From contig NW_002060945.1 of NCBI RefSeq assembly GCF_000150275.1, positions 2,317,172-2,381,171 on the forward strand: a DNA stretch of 64,000 nucleotides, written 5' to 3'. Positions within the stretch are counted from its first letter, which is position 1; each line of letters opens with the position of its first letter. This stretch comes from Trichoplax adhaerens (lineage: Eukaryota; Placozoa; Uniplacotomia; Trichoplacea; Trichoplacidae). Positions 35,225 through 49,460 of the stretch are shown one piece after another. Below the pieces are notes generated by a model that worked only from the letters and a program-made list of their open reading frames with translations, was not told where the DNA came from and made no database searches. Both the position numbers and the translations under genes were made by a program.

Positions 35225-38200
35225 TCATGCCTTTAGCTGCTCTTGTAATGTTTGCAATTTATTTTCATATTGTCGCTGGATAGACTGCTCAACAGCTTTC
35301 TTGACCTAATGTTGCAGTAATATCATATAACGTTATACTACAATGTTAGTATTGATACAAAAATAGGATAAAGTAGATCATTTAATCTTGCATAAGATAT
35401 CAAGAAAACTAGCATTTCAAATATCACTACATCATGAAAGTCATTATATTTTGTAATGTTCTAATATTGGCAGTAACAGTTATGCCTTCAAACCTGTTGT
35501 AAAGAATGAGTTAGCTGATGCTTAATTTGCCCTCTTTCCAGTTCTAGTGTTTTCTTAAGTAAATGCAATTCGCTCTGTAGCTCTTTCGATAGTGGTGCGC
35601 GATGATTAATCGCCTCATCTTGATCAAAGACTTCATCAAGGATCTCATGACTGCTAATGTCATCATATGGAGGTAAAATTAGATCGTTGCCATCTTCGTG
35701 ATGCTGGCTTTCTTCTTCTTGTAACTTAGAATAGATTTTCTCTAAATTCTCTTCCATAATTTGTTGGTCTTGCAGTAAATTAAGCATCTATCCATTTTAG
35801 AGTAGAATAAAGATTTCTTAGTTCCCCTCTTAAATGATCATACTTTATCACATTATAGAGCTGTATAAATCTAATGGTCAAATTACCTTCTGACTTAAGG
35901 CTAAACCAATATCATATCGATAGTGATTTTCGTGTGTAAAAAACTATAGGCAGTAGAGAAAGGGACAATTGTTAGAATTGAACTATTAAATGTATCTCAG
36001 AAACTGATACAGTATATGAGCTAGCTATATTAATGAGTATTAAAGTTATAATTATGGAAATCCCAACTGTAAATCTATTTATCTTATATTGAATTTGCCT
36101 TTTTGTCATTTTCTTTCATAATGGCTAATTTCTTTTTATGTAAATTAAATTCCAAGTCTTCAATTTCCAGCATAATTTCTCTTCGTAATACCAGTAATGA
36201 CTCGATATCATTTCTAAAATGTGGATAGACTTGATTAGATAAATCAAAAAATAAACATCACCAGCAATATAACTGAGATGTGGCGTAACAATATGCTACA
36301 CGACAGCTCTGCAAGGAAATTAATAGTCCATCTATAATCACACTGCCACCCGCATACAGAATTGCGTTCATCATGATATAGCTACGCCAATTCAGCAATT
36401 CGAATCAGCAATTTGAAATCAATCACTTTTTTATAGACAAATGAGATCTCACACCACAGCAATAGACCGTATTGTACTATAGATCCTTTAATTTTGCAGC
36501 GATAGAGAAAGTCTCATTCATTATTATAAAAATACATAATTTACCTTAATTTACTATCCTTCTTAAATTTATCTATATATTGTTTAGTGCTGTCGGCAAT
36601 ATTATTTTGCTCTTCTTTATAAACGTTCAATGCTTCTTCAAGCATTGCAATCTCTTCAAAGGCTCTCTATATAATAAGTATCATCCATTTTTAAGTTGAT
36701 CGATCAAGAAATTCTGCTATTCATATCATTTTACAAAGTGGAATCATTGGTAGGATAACGTTGTGTATATATAATAGTGAAAACCTACTTCTTTCCCTTC
36801 AGAAAGCACAGACTCGTTCGATCGCTTATCAAAGACATCATCGGATGCGGTATCGAAATAAAGGCTGGCACTACTTAATGTCTACATAAAAATTATAAAG
36901 ATAAATGGTCGTTGGATATTTTTACCTTCGTCATGTAACTAACAATGTATTAACAATGGCTCCCCTGCACTATCTCTTCACGATATTATAGTTACTACAG
37001 ATGAGAAAATCAATTTAGAAAGGTTTTATTAAAGGTTTTATTACACACTTACAGCTAAGGATCGATCAACCGGTATTTTTCGTTTCTGTCTATGCATTAC
37101 GGCATTTTCTTGAGAAGAATTGCCATCTTCAGGTGTATCTGCGTTTCATTGCATTGAAGAAATTATAGCAGATACCAGTTTAGATGCTATAAGATATCTC
37201 AATCTTCGTCTTCATACAACACATTTTAAACTGAACTACACCTTTCTTATTTACTTTAATCCATCTGAGACACTTATTACTATCGTATTGAATATTTAAC
37301 TGTAGTAAAATCGATAGATAAGCGACTTTGCAGGGTTACGTCTGTAAAATTGTACCGATATAATAGAAAAAGGGATCAACTATTTACTATTCGATCAATC
37401 TCACCTTTAATTTCCCTACTTTCAGGCCAAGCTACCGACTTTTCTTTATTTACTGCAGGCTTATCCAAGTTATTATCTTCTACCTTCGCCCCTTGCTTAC
37501 TTTCAGCCACTTCTTGTGTAATATACTATACGAATATAATGTATTTAATATCAAGATTACTACCTGTGCTGATGATAACCGATGCAACGTGGCAGATATT
37601 TAAAATAGCGTATCGAAATTTTCTATATGACTGACCTCTGGATTGCATACCGCATGTGATCTCGTCAATAGGCCACGTTTACAAGGTCCATCATCAATAG
37701 AATGCTTTGAATTAGATGGGTTATCATTACGTTGAATATTTTCAGATAGTAATTTGATTTGATCATTTAGCGATGCGGATGAAAGTCGTCTCCTTCGCCC
37801 ATCGCTACTCTTCGATGTCATCGATGTTTTTCGACTTATTGTTACAGTTTCTATTTCACTATTATGATCATCATAATCTGAGCTTGAAAAGGTTCTGTCA
37901 GAGCTAAGCGCAGTTCTTGATGTTGGAGATGATGGTAATGATGATACAGATGTCGATTTCTTCCGCAACGAATCAAGTACAATGTAGTTTTCACTGGAAA
38001 AGGCACCGGCATCATCATAACGATAGGGTATTGGCATACTTTGATATTTTTGATCCTTAAAATATTTGCTATCAAGCTGACTATCATCAACCGATTGACT
38101 TTGACTTGATCTTAACCCTGATCTGATTTTGCTAGATCGTTGACGTAAGCCATGAAAGAGTTGTTTAATTGTGGAAGATTTACCAGGTGATAAACTAGAA

Positions 38201-41200
38201 TTTGCTTTCACTTCTTGATCAATACCGTCGTTTGGTGCAGTGTCTGGAGAATTGGATTCAATGAGTTGATAAGAAGATTCACCCTTAGGCAATGATTGTA
38301 AAACTTGGTCATCAATTTCTACAAATGATGAAGAAGTTATCCTACTTAAAGGCCGGAATATATTAGAATCTGGACTATAATTATGGTCATTTTTATCACG
38401 ACTAGTAAATACGTCATCGTCATAACTGCTCTGAAGACTAACGCCATTAAGGTGGCTTTCCGATTTTGCGTTGACGATTGGATGATTATCACGACCAGTA
38501 GTTAAATTTGGGCTAGAGTAGCGTAATTTAGACTTAACAGTTTGTAAAGTATGACCTTTATGTTTTAAATCAACGTAGTCTCCGACAGGAATACATTTCG
38601 ATTTGGACTGCTTTTCATCAGTCTCCACTTCTTCTTCATCATCGGCGCTAACGCGAACATGAAAATGATGCGGTACTCCAAATACACCGTCTTTAATCCT
38701 TGAACTTAACTTTAACGAATTTAGCAATGTTGCAATGTCAATACCTTGAAATCGAGGTGGAATTCGATTTAATATACTTGTAATGACATCATCTGTAGGT
38801 AAACTGCCGCCAAAACCTAGCGAAAGTAATATTTCCTCAGGGTTGCCACGTCTCAATTTGAGAATATCTTGTAAGCTGTATAAGATGAATATAGTAATGA
38901 TCAATTAGCTATTAATTATCAATACTTTTACCATAATTTATTCACTTCTTATGTACTAAATTTAATAATCTAAGGAGATCGATACCCCATGCTATTGATC
39001 ATAACGAAAACAAAATAAATAGGGAAGCAAAATACTAGTGGCCCTAGGTTAAATTAATAGTGCAGAAAATGGGTAGGAATCTGTAGTTTAAAATAACAAC
39101 AAATGCTCAACAAAGCAAGTTCAAATAGATGCTCAAGTAATTACTTCTATAAGCATCTAAGGGAAAATTAAAAATGGAGAAATATCAAGACTCTGAATTA
39201 GATGATACGTGATTGAAAAACTTCATTCTGTAGTTAGGATTACTGAATTCAACATCTAATTCAGCCTAGTACAAATTCATGGTTTTCCATTTGATTTTAC
39301 CTTAAAGTTTGACGATCATTGGGTCCTTGAAGAAATAATTTACCATCGTCGAAAACAATACTATTTTGCCTATTGATTTTATCGTGATGATATTCTTCGC
39401 TACTGCAAAAGCGATCCGGTATCCTGCACAAAAATCATTATTAGTATTCTAAATAAATGGATGTGCTAGTAGCTGAATAAACGGTCTATACGTAGTATGA
39501 TAGTCGAAAGTACTATTTATCCACGTATAGAGATTGATTGCATAAATTTTTAATTTTATTCATTCAATTCCAATATGATTTATATGGTAGTATATCATTT
39601 TAATTGACCCTCAGTTATTGATATTAATTTCAACGGAAAGTATGTAGCAGTAATACCCGGTAATTAGTTTTTAATCCCAACTGCTGTACTCAACAATCAG
39701 AGTTTAATTTCCAAATTGAAATTAAATTCGTATGCTTCTTATTAGTCTACTTGAAAATTTGTCTCATAATTTTAGAAAGTGCATCAATATAACAAAAACA
39801 AAGACAGAAGTAAGGTTTAGATTGCTAAAGAAAACTCTAACGTTATGTTTCTTATAACGTAATTACAGAAGTGACTTTATACTGTCCATACAGGGTATTC
39901 AGTACGGTTTTGTTCAGATTTTGCCAAGAATTATAGTGGCATTTGCAATAGCTAGTTAGTTATTACATATCACTTTTGCTAAAGTAAATGGTCGTCAAAG
40001 TGTGGTAGTAGTGGATCATGAAAAGTTTCGTTTAACAGCGAATACTTTGATAAAATGGGTTATACATGTCTAAGTGGAAATATATATAGCATTATAATAT
40101 AATTAATAAAAGGCATTTTTCATTTATTAAAGAATTAGCAGTAATTGTAAGCAATGAAAATACTGGTTTTGACGATAGATTACATCTAAATGAAGGCTAT
40201 GCTTGTAAAGCTCAATGTTTTTTCTGACATATTCAAAAGAATTACCTAGAGTCTGCTGCCCAATGATACTGATTACTATCACAGCTTTGATTGATAAATG
40301 ATGAAGAAGCCAGAGATTTTCTGGAGTGGTCATATCCATTTTGGCCATAGGGTAGACTTCCGTTGTGTGTTTGGTAAAGAGGAGAAATATCCTCCGTTGA
40401 TTCTTCCTCAGTTGTAACAATATCACTACCTTGATGATCAATAATTTGATATTTTTGTTCATTTTCTATCTTTCGAAAAGATTCAGGCGTTCCTTCTCCT
40501 AGAAATATAGGTGATGATGACATTAGCTTACGTAAAAGACCAATACGCGTTAAAATCAATGTTGAATAGGTCACAATATCTCTGACGAGGAGGTAATATA
40601 GTCCTCAAAATTGCGTAGATGCCGTTATATATAAACGCTATTGCTTAACTAAGAATTAAATATTAATAAAATAAGATAATGAATATTGTTGCAATAATGA
40701 ATTTATTAATAATATGATAATTGTAAAGATGTAAGAAACCAATAAAGACAAGAAAAATTATTTTTGAATGTTCGTCTACGCTACTAAGAGTAATCGGAAG
40801 CTCAGTTGTTATTAAAGTATTCATTTTTACGGCTTAATGAATTGCCCCTTATAAGAAAATAATGCTGCCTATATATTGTAATACCACACAATGTTATGAA
40901 TCGATCAAAAACCAAAATCATAAGGTACTGTATAAAATAATTTTCCAAGCAACTACCCATAGCGTACCCAGTAATATTCTATATATGTCAAGCTATCATG
41001 CTGCACCTTTTAATACGCATTTTTACCAGTATTACCCCTTAAAATTATTGAGCTGACATTTTACAGAATATTTCTGGAATTCATTTTAACAAAAGTAGAC
41101 TCTTTCAGAATTGAGTAATGTCATAAAGTCGCCTAATCAATTAAATCTACATCATAATTGCAGTTTGCTATTTTTGCTGTAGCTTGTATAGATTCGGTGC

Positions 41201-44194
41201 AATTTATATGAAACTTACTTCATTAAAATAGCCGGCAGAATATACTGTATACAATATATTTATATATGCGAATGTATATAAATGATAATGATTGCTGTTG
41301 TTTGGTTGAATTTGAAATTGACTCTAAATGTAATCATCAAAACTACTACTGCATATCTTAGGCATGGCAGATGTTGACAGTATATATTTTACTCGAAAAG
41401 CGTATTTTATGACCATCAATATGAATCAATCAATTATTGTGATTATTGAATATTTAATTGTACAATCAGAATATTTATAGACAAAATTTTTCTACTGATT
41501 AGATAAAATGAATATTTACTCTCCTTTTCTTGATTCTTATTAGCTCCCTATAATAGTCTCCTTTATATTCGCTATTGCATATTTAATTTAAAAATAATTA
41601 CCGCGTTCATAAGGTATTGAAACTGTTTGGATTTAGCAAATACAATCGAAAAGAATAAATTAAATTCTGCTAAAGAAAGACTGCCTTGTAACTATCACGG
41701 CAACAATATGATTTTGCCAATATTCGTGTGACTAAATAATATGCTACTTGGTTAGATGGTAATTTTGGTCGCATTTTGTGTTATTCTTATATAACTGACA
41801 TTCGATCGCTAGCTACTCATTTTGAACTTACGTATCGACTCTATCGATTAAGTGATAGCTTAGTACTAATTGAAAGTGCTCAATCGATAAATTCTTAGAA
41901 CGCTCAAAATCGCAGAATAAACGTATTATGTGCCTATCAGATCGAGAGTAATTGAAGTTTTTACTGTCCATAAAAGCTTTATGCATTTGTAGCTATTGTT
42001 ATTGTAGGCCACCTTGGCAAGGAAATGAATACACAGATTATTGCTTATATAGTATGAATAATGACAAGGCACAGTTGGTTGCTATTTATCAATTAAGGAA
42101 TAATCAAGACTATTAAAGTGAATGAATGGAAGCCGATTGCGGCATTTTATTAAATAAAAAAGTAATTCTATTAAGATCCATCGATGTATTAATGATCCGA
42201 GAGTCAATGACAATTGTCTGACCTAGTGTATTAATTTTCAACGTTAGATGATTGAACACCTTATTACGACTACATTCGATGTAGAAGTTTGAGTTGGAGC
42301 TAAATAATGTTCAATTTATTCACGGCTATCCTTAAGACAAGAACCTATAAAGCTACTAAAATGAGTCGTCTCTAGTTCAGACTGATTGAAAAGATTACAT
42401 GTCTTTACTTAGAAAAGCGGTTACGACATAATTTATCATTTTTTCAACATTGAATTATTGCATGTCTTGCAATTACTGAATTGGAAATTAGGAATTGAGC
42501 AAGGACTAACTGAAAAATATTCATAGCTATGACTGATGAGATAAGAATTTATCGAGCCAGTAAAATGAGCCACCTCCATTTTAGATTAATTGAAAAAATT
42601 TACATGTGTTATATTGTAATAAGAATTTATCATGCTAGTAAAATGAAAGAATCTTCTGCATTGGATATAAAAATTTGAGTACTGGTAGGAACTAACTACT
42701 ATAAAAAATATTCGCCGTCAAAATTAATAAGACAAGAAATTGTCAAGCTAGTAAAATGAACTGCCTCCAATTCACGGTAATCAAATTGATTGCTTGGATC
42801 TACTTAGGAATGTGCTTACCTCTTAATTTTGGCATGGAGGGTAGCCATCCTTTAAACGAAGGCTTCCTAGAACGTCCAAAAGTTGGTATAAAATATTTTT
42901 GTTGTAAGAACTGATATTGTGTAGTACCTTCTCTGCTACAGAGGTGTATTATCGTAATAAGTGATAGTGGTTCGGATATAGCAATTCAGTAATTCGAGGT
43001 CAAAGCTATACCCGACTGATTCTTTGAAAATATAATAATTAGCAACTACCTATGATCGGTAAGCTTACGAGCATTCCCTAGCAAAGCTTAATAGGATCAA
43101 ATTCAATGTTTCAGACTTACATAGATAATGCTCCAATTAAACCATTAGTTCCTGCATACTGCGAAGTATTGCGTGAGGCTAAAAGAATGGAAAAAGAGTA
43201 AAAATTTTTCGAACGGATTGCCCCATATAATTAAATCTGTTCAAGGTCTGGTCTGAGACCGAACATAACTATCTATGTGCTCATTGCCACTATTTTAATA
43301 AGAATCTACCTACTTCAGTAAGCGAAAAGCTACATTTAACTCTGAATTTATATTTTATTATAACAAAATGTTAATAAAAATAGTTTAATACATACATAAT
43401 TAAGCGAACGATGAATTATATTTCTATATTAATGAACTACAATTATCATATATTGTAACTGCCTAAAGATTACAGTATAATGTATTACTGGGATCTGTAA
43501 AACAAAAAGCCACTTTCTAAAGTACAGTAAATGACAAGATTAAAAGATTACATTGCATTTTTTACCTAACGAGCTATAATAACCAAGTATTGCGGTCTAT
43601 TAAAGATTGCAATATGGTTTTTATAGCTATAAAAACTGAAATTCACTAGCTAAAGTAAATGATAAACAAGAACAGAAGCTAATAACTATAATAAAATAAT
43701 CTAACAGAGGTGAAACGGTTAACTTTTATGAAAATACAAGAGCGCTAAGTTTCCTTTTCCTAAATCAAGATAATGAATCACTACTTACGAGCTTGAGGAG
43801 AATACTGACTTCGCTGATTTGGATAAGGCTGATATTTATGTTCTTCGGTTGTATCTAAGTCATAGCTTCTGTTTTTTTTTTTCATATTTTCTAAATTGAA
43901 TTCCACATTGCCACTACTATTTCCTCTTGGTCGTGAAGTTTCTGTCAATGAAATAGAAGTTGGGTTGTAAACTAATTTGTGTCTATTCGGCACAAATTGT
44001 TTGCTATTGTTGCTGCTACTCAATCCTGGCGTTTGGTTTGGATTATCGGCATGGACACGAGCAGCTTGCAATGTGGGAGCTTGAAAGTGAGATTGGGAAT
44101 GGGACCTACAGAAATCATTAATATCAAAATCATCAGAAATTGTGATTGGCACCATGTTGATTTTTCTAGTGCAGTATAAATAATCAGGAGCCAT
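35225..44194 (-). CDS. KRAP/ITPRID-like IP3-receptor-binding protein (13 exons)
   Basis: Exons on the minus strand: 44194-43789, 43178-43121, 40581-40246, 39423-39301, 38875-37636, 37525-37405, 37138-37053, 36881-36789, 36666-36545, 36213-36099, 35943-35887, 35787-35494, 35305-35225; 1043 residues in one frame. The start of exon 5 (residues ~306-350) carries the KRAP-type IP3-receptor-binding box: SLQDILKLRRGNPEEILLSL, then GFGG and IPPRFQGIDI. Vertebrate KRAP, TESPA1 and ITPRID proteins use this region to hold IP3 receptors, for instance near actin. The middle is Ser-rich and disordered (many SSS and RRRR runs). Exons 9-13 form a charged coiled coil (EEIAMLEEALNVYKEEQN, LQDQQIMEENLEKIYSKL). 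The intron after exon 10 uses a GC donor (AAG then GCAAAT); no GT donor is available and the flanking exons fit in phase 0. The small exon 2 and the N-terminal exon are supported mainly by phase and splice sites. Confidence 0.85.
42285..42800. repeat. Decayed ~195-bp tandem repeat within intron 2 of the ITPRID-like gene
   Basis: Three full-length units can be followed by the landmark GCYAGTAAAATGA near 42352, 42556 and 42747, with a partial unit at 42634. Flanking shared pieces include AATATTCRYRGCTA and ATAAGAATTTATC. Confidence 0.75.
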
Positions 44195-44562
44195 AAACTA
44201 ATGTTTTGCTTTTAAGTGTTTGTCATATTACATCATTCAACATGGTCAAGAGTAATAAAGCTAACTTGATTAATATCCGTTCAAAATAGCCTCCGTACCA
44301 TCAAATAGTTATGCAATTGAAAATAATTCTCATCATGTGCTAATTCTAATCCCGTGATGTCATAGAAGGATATCAACTTGAAGCATTTAATATAATACAG
44401 AGTTTACTCGGAAATGGATGAAAGCGAAAAAATAAATTGCGGACACACAGGCTTGTTTAGAATAATGTCAACGAATGGACACTGAATTCCAACGAGATAA
44501 ATTTAAAATCATCAATATCGCCCTTGTAATAACACCGTTTAGTTGTGTTACTAGTGTAAGAT

Positions 44563-45290
44563 GAGATAATTACTGTCATTCTCGACAATAACTAAAGTAT
44601 AAATGAATTCTTTTCTCTTCTATTCGATAACTTGAAAACGTAAATACACGTGTATAGTCGTCTAAAAAATACAGACTAAAGTTATGGTTGGTTAAGCCTA
44701 GTAGGCTATTTTATTACATGTATACTATGAGATAATTACTGTAGTTCTTGACGGTCACTAAAGTATCAAAGAGTTCTTTCTTTTTCTAGACCACTAGAAA
44801 ATATAAATCTAGTTGTCCAAGAAATACAGATTAAATTTTAGAGATGGTCGAGCCTAATAAGTTGGATTCTTGTCGGCACACCATGAAATAACTTACTATA
44901 ATTTACGATACTAATCATAATATCAAAGAATTTCTTCTCTCCCGCTAGACTACTAAAAAACGCCAGTATAATTATCCAAGACTAAAGTGTAGGATGGCTA
45001 AGACTAGTATAGTAAAACTATGACAATTATTAGAGTATCAAACATTCCTTCTCTTCTAATAAATTACTAGAAAATGCAGACGTAATTATCATAGACTAGA
45101 GTTAAGATTGGTTTAGCTTAATATACTAAAATATTACAAATATACGATAAGCCAATTTACAGTAAATTTCGATGCTGGCTATAATACCGAAGAATTCTTT
45201 CTTTTCTACTAGACTACGAGAAAATGCAAATGTAATTGTATAAGATACATAGACTAAAAAGCTTAGGCATTGATAAACATAGCATGGTAC
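44563..45290. repeat. Tandem array, five units of ~125-166 bp
   Basis: Units start near 44563, 44729, 44885, 45022 and 45146, each opening with GAKATAAT or a close variant. Shared landmarks are ACTAAAGTATCAAAGAATTC, CTAGACTACTAGAAAA and ACAGACTAAAGTTA. The last units are shortened. Confidence 0.85.
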
Positions 45291-45879
45291 AAAATGATTT
45301 ATTCATATGCTCTGTTGATAATAATAAATCTTGATCTAATAATAATTAGGGTGAGGGTGAATAGATGATTACATTTGCCTTTGAATAACGAGTTGCCTAA
45401 ATACTCTATACCATTCAATAGGGAAAGAATTGATACTTAGAAAATATCGGTCATAAAGAGGAGTCTATGTAAATTATAATGTCAACAGTCGAAATTTACC
45501 GTAAAGAATAAATTTACGTTCATAATAGCACTAATTAACACAGCTGAAAGCCTTTAGTATCAAGACTTTGAAAGAATATATTATCAATCAACATCAGTTC
45601 AATAAAAATTGAGGTTCAATAGAAGATTGGGTGATCATGAATGGCCAAATGTAATTTAGATAGATTATTATACAAATCGTGTTAAGACTGTCACTATAAA
45701 TAAGAAAATCGTCATAATAAAAATATTGATAAAAATATTTTGAATACATGGATCAATAATTACCCTAAAAAGACAAGGAATTTATTCGGCTATAGTATTG
45801 TAGGGGATTAAAATTGATACCATAGGGTGTGGATGACTGATCATAAAATTAAATTATTTCAAATTTAGAAATTTGAGGA

Positions 45880-47050
45880 TAAATTTCGGTTCGTACTGAA
45901 ATATTTAGTGGCTTAATGGTATGTAGAGTAATGACGATTAAGCAAAATGATAGAAAATAATTATCTCTAGAATTGAAAATCTGGTCATTAAATAGGCTGA
46001 GCTTAATCTAAAGTTAAGGGTATCAAATAGAATAATAAAATGAAAAATTAGAAATTGGCAGACATTATCGGATAATTCATGACAATCTTAAAATATTGCA
46101 ATGGCTCAATGTCATGTGGAATATGGAAAGTGAAACGTGAATACCGCCATATTGCGAAGCAATACAGTGTATAGTCATTACTGGAAATGATTATTGCTGT
46201 AACTGAAAATCTACCCATTAAATAGGCTAAGCTTAATTTATAATTAAGGCCTTAATGTAGAACAGCAAAATAAAAAATGAAAAATCGATAAAAATGGTCA
46301 GATAGTTCATAACGTGCTTAAAACATTCTAATGGCTCAATGCAATGCGGAATACATATGATAAAGAAATTCCAAGAGAGTCATGAATATCCATATTGACT
46401 GGAATATACATTGGCATTGTTAAAAAGTTATTTGATTATTACTGTAACTGAAAATTTATCCCCTAAATAGGCCAGCCTAATTTAAAATGAAGGCCATCAC
46501 ATAGAATAACAGTGTCAAATCAGAAATCTGTAGAAATGGCCAGATACCGGTAATTCATGATATGATTAGAATAGGCTAATGGCCCCTTGCAGCGTGGAGT
46601 ATTAAAATGTGATAATGATGTACTGGTACCTGAAGAAAGGCGGATATTGCCATATTGAGATGAATATACAATGCATCGACATAGCTGAAAAATGATTATT
46701 GCTGTAACTGCAAGTCTACTCGCTAAGCTCAATTTAAAGTCAAGGCTGTCAAATAGAATAGCAAGATGGAGAATTAGAAATTTGTAGAAATGATCAGATA
46801 GTTCACAATATGCTTAAAATATGCTAATGGCGCATTACAACATCGAGTATTGAAATGTGATTATGAGATACAAAAAGAAATGCGAATATCGCTATATTAA
46901 GAGGTAATGTAAGGTATCAGTATTATTAGAAAATGGTTCATTCTCTTTTTCGATTATCTTTAAATACGAGTACAGTATCCAACATTCCAAATTGAAATTT
47001 CCAATGCAGTTGAAAATCTTAGGAGCTAAAAAATTTGTTTTAGTCTTTGC
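45880..47050. repeat. Tandem array, about five units of ~190-260 bp
   Basis: Two landmarks keep step: GGCTCAATG-like motifs near 45911, 46103, 46332, 46573 and 46820, and AACTGAAAATCT-like motifs near 45971, 46201, 46446 and 46706. Between them lie AAATAGGCTAAGCTTAATTT and TAGAAATGGTCAGATAGTTC variants. Confidence 0.85.
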
Positions 47051-48229
47051 GCGAAGATTGATTACAAACAAAAGTAAACAACTAGCAGACAAAATAAATG
47101 TCAGGCACTAAAACAGAGAAACATGGAGTTTGACAGCTAGGCATGCATGATCAAAGTAGGATTACTACTGTTATTGAGAGTTTGATAATTCAACAAAATG
47201 TGATAGAAAGACACCAATACGTGAAAATAAATTTAAAAAGGAAATGGAAATAGTGGACATCGTTGTATGAGCAAAAATACCATAACTTAAGTCATTATTG
47301 AAGAGTATAATAACAATAGGCACGAATTATCGATTTTTTTCTGAAGAAGTTAAGGAAGTGGAGTTGCAATTTATCTAGCGATGAATTGCGCTGAAAATTC
47401 AATAATCTAAGAAATTGTGAAACCTTGAATGTAATGGGATGGGATAGAATGATGATAAATGGTGAAAATTTCCCTATGGTGTATTACTAAGGTTAATAAT
47501 CTACACTAATCCAGACAATTTGTTGAAATGTGGGGTAATGATATATATCATCATGAAAGGGTAAAAGCATTACATCAAATAGAAAGATACGAAGACTTGA
47601 ATAACGAAGAGATATTGGCCAAGAAGAATGAATGCTACTGTCGAGGTAGCCTTTAGTTAAAATGAGGGGACAAGAACATCAGCAGTTTGGTAATAAAGGG
47701 TATCCAAAAAAAATTAATCGGGGTTTCAAAATGTTTAAGTGTTTAGTGGTTACATAGAAGAGAAAAACTGAGGCTGATGACGATAAAAATTAATTTATAT
47801 CGTTGCTGAGATACCCAGTAGCTAAATAATAAATAAAAAATATCAAAACTATAAGAAAAAATCTAATAAAATGTTAAAGAACTAGTAAACATTTACACTA
47901 TAATTGAAAATCTGGCAATACACTGCGATGGTACAGAAAATGATATACGAGTATATGGAAAGGAATAAAAGTGGCCTAAAGCGAATGAACCAGTGAGAGC
48001 ATTACTATAATAGATATACACCATGATTTAGATCTAGCGGTTCAATTATGAAGGGAAAAATCGAAGTAGAAGAGGCTGAGAACGAAATAAAAATCGCAAC
48101 TAATTTTTATTAAAATGTGATTTATGTGACGGTCCAAGATCAATTGATTCGATAGAAGATATAGGAAGTAAATAAAAAGGGGCTGAAACGGACGTAAAAC
48201 TGTATTATTGCTATAAGAGGACTATGTCT

Positions 48230-48600
48230 ACTAGGGTAAATTTAGGAATTTGTTAATTTAAATTTGAAATTCTGTCACTGAGAAATACTTTGGGACTAAA
48301 AAATTGAGAGCAATATTGGTAATATAAAATCTTCACCAAATAAAAATACACTGACGTACAACTATAAGATAATTATCACTGCTAGTGAAAGTTTAGGAAT
48401 TTCATAGTAAAGGATTAAATTGAAATAGACTCAAAAATATTGAGGTTTTACCAATGCGTAATATTCACAAATATTGCTACAAAATGATAATCAAAGGTTA
48501 TTGTAAATTTAGGAATGTCATCGTAGAGAAATGCAATAGGGACAGGCTAGAAAAATGTGGTTTTATTACCAATACATAGTTTTCTTTTCTAATGAACGTC
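48230..48600. repeat. Short decayed array, three units of ~115-154 bp
   Basis: The landmark AAATTTAGGAATTTCAT or variants occurs near 48238, 48392 and 48507, followed each time by an AAAAAT...GAG and TTACCAATR segment. Confidence 0.6.
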
Positions 48601-48989
48601 TATAGTAACTGGGAAACTGGCCAAGAGAAACGGAGCAAATGGAATAAATATCTGGTATTACCGCATTGCTAATTTAGTTCTAAATGGTGGACCGACGTTG
48701 AATATTTAATAGTTTTATAATTTGAGAAAAAAGAACATCCTAAGTTAAAAGGAAGATATTAAAAAAGCAAAGTAAAAATGGAAAGTGACGTTTATTTGGT
48801 CTTAATTATTAAAGCGCCATGACAGCCTTTCAATAACAGATTGCGAAACGCAGCAATTGAGCGAAAACTACGCAATAAGAAGAAATTGAAATTGTTGACT
48901 GTCTTTCTATAGAACAGAGTCTAAAGATGTATTTTAATAGCGATGAAAATATTGTTCTCCTGCTCAATCAATCAGGATAGACAGCAGCT

Positions 48990-49460
48990 ATGATTACAAA
49001 TCATTAAAATGCTATTCTGCTTTAGAGTAAAAATAGACTGATTTTTAGCTGTATTACACCAGTATACTGTCTCAAGTGATGGCTTCAATTTTAAATTGAA
49101 TTTTGAAAAATAGTCCTGTAGATGGGCGTAAATGATTCGTCAGATTAATGTATTGTAATCTATTTATTTTTGCAATTACTTTACAGTCACGATTACCAAT
49201 GGTTAAAATACTGTTCTACAGAAATGTGGAAAAAGACTCCAGTTTAGCCTTATTACACATTTGTCATTTCTTAGATGATAGCTGCAATTTTAATTGAATT
49301 TTAAGGAATATTGTTAAATAATAAATCTATCATTACATTACTAGCCTGTCTTACGTGAAATGGACTGACATTCGCTTTTATTACAGATTTGCAATATCTT
49401 AGGTGATGGTAGGGTACTAATGTCAAATTGAGAATTCTTCTATCTAAATCCCCGTAGAAA
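48990..49460. repeat. Decayed tandem array, about three units of ~136-200 bp
   Basis: Units near 48992, 49191 and 49330 share GATTAC, TTAAAATRCTRTTCT, TTATTACA, a TTAGRTGATGGC-like motif and a following CAATTTTAAATTGAATTTT segment. Confidence 0.7.

Noticed and set aside
43100-43195. Plus-strand open stretch reading DNAPIKPLVPAYCEV.
   Set aside because: The complementary strand fits exon 2 of the ITPRID-like gene with good splice sites and matching phases on both sides.
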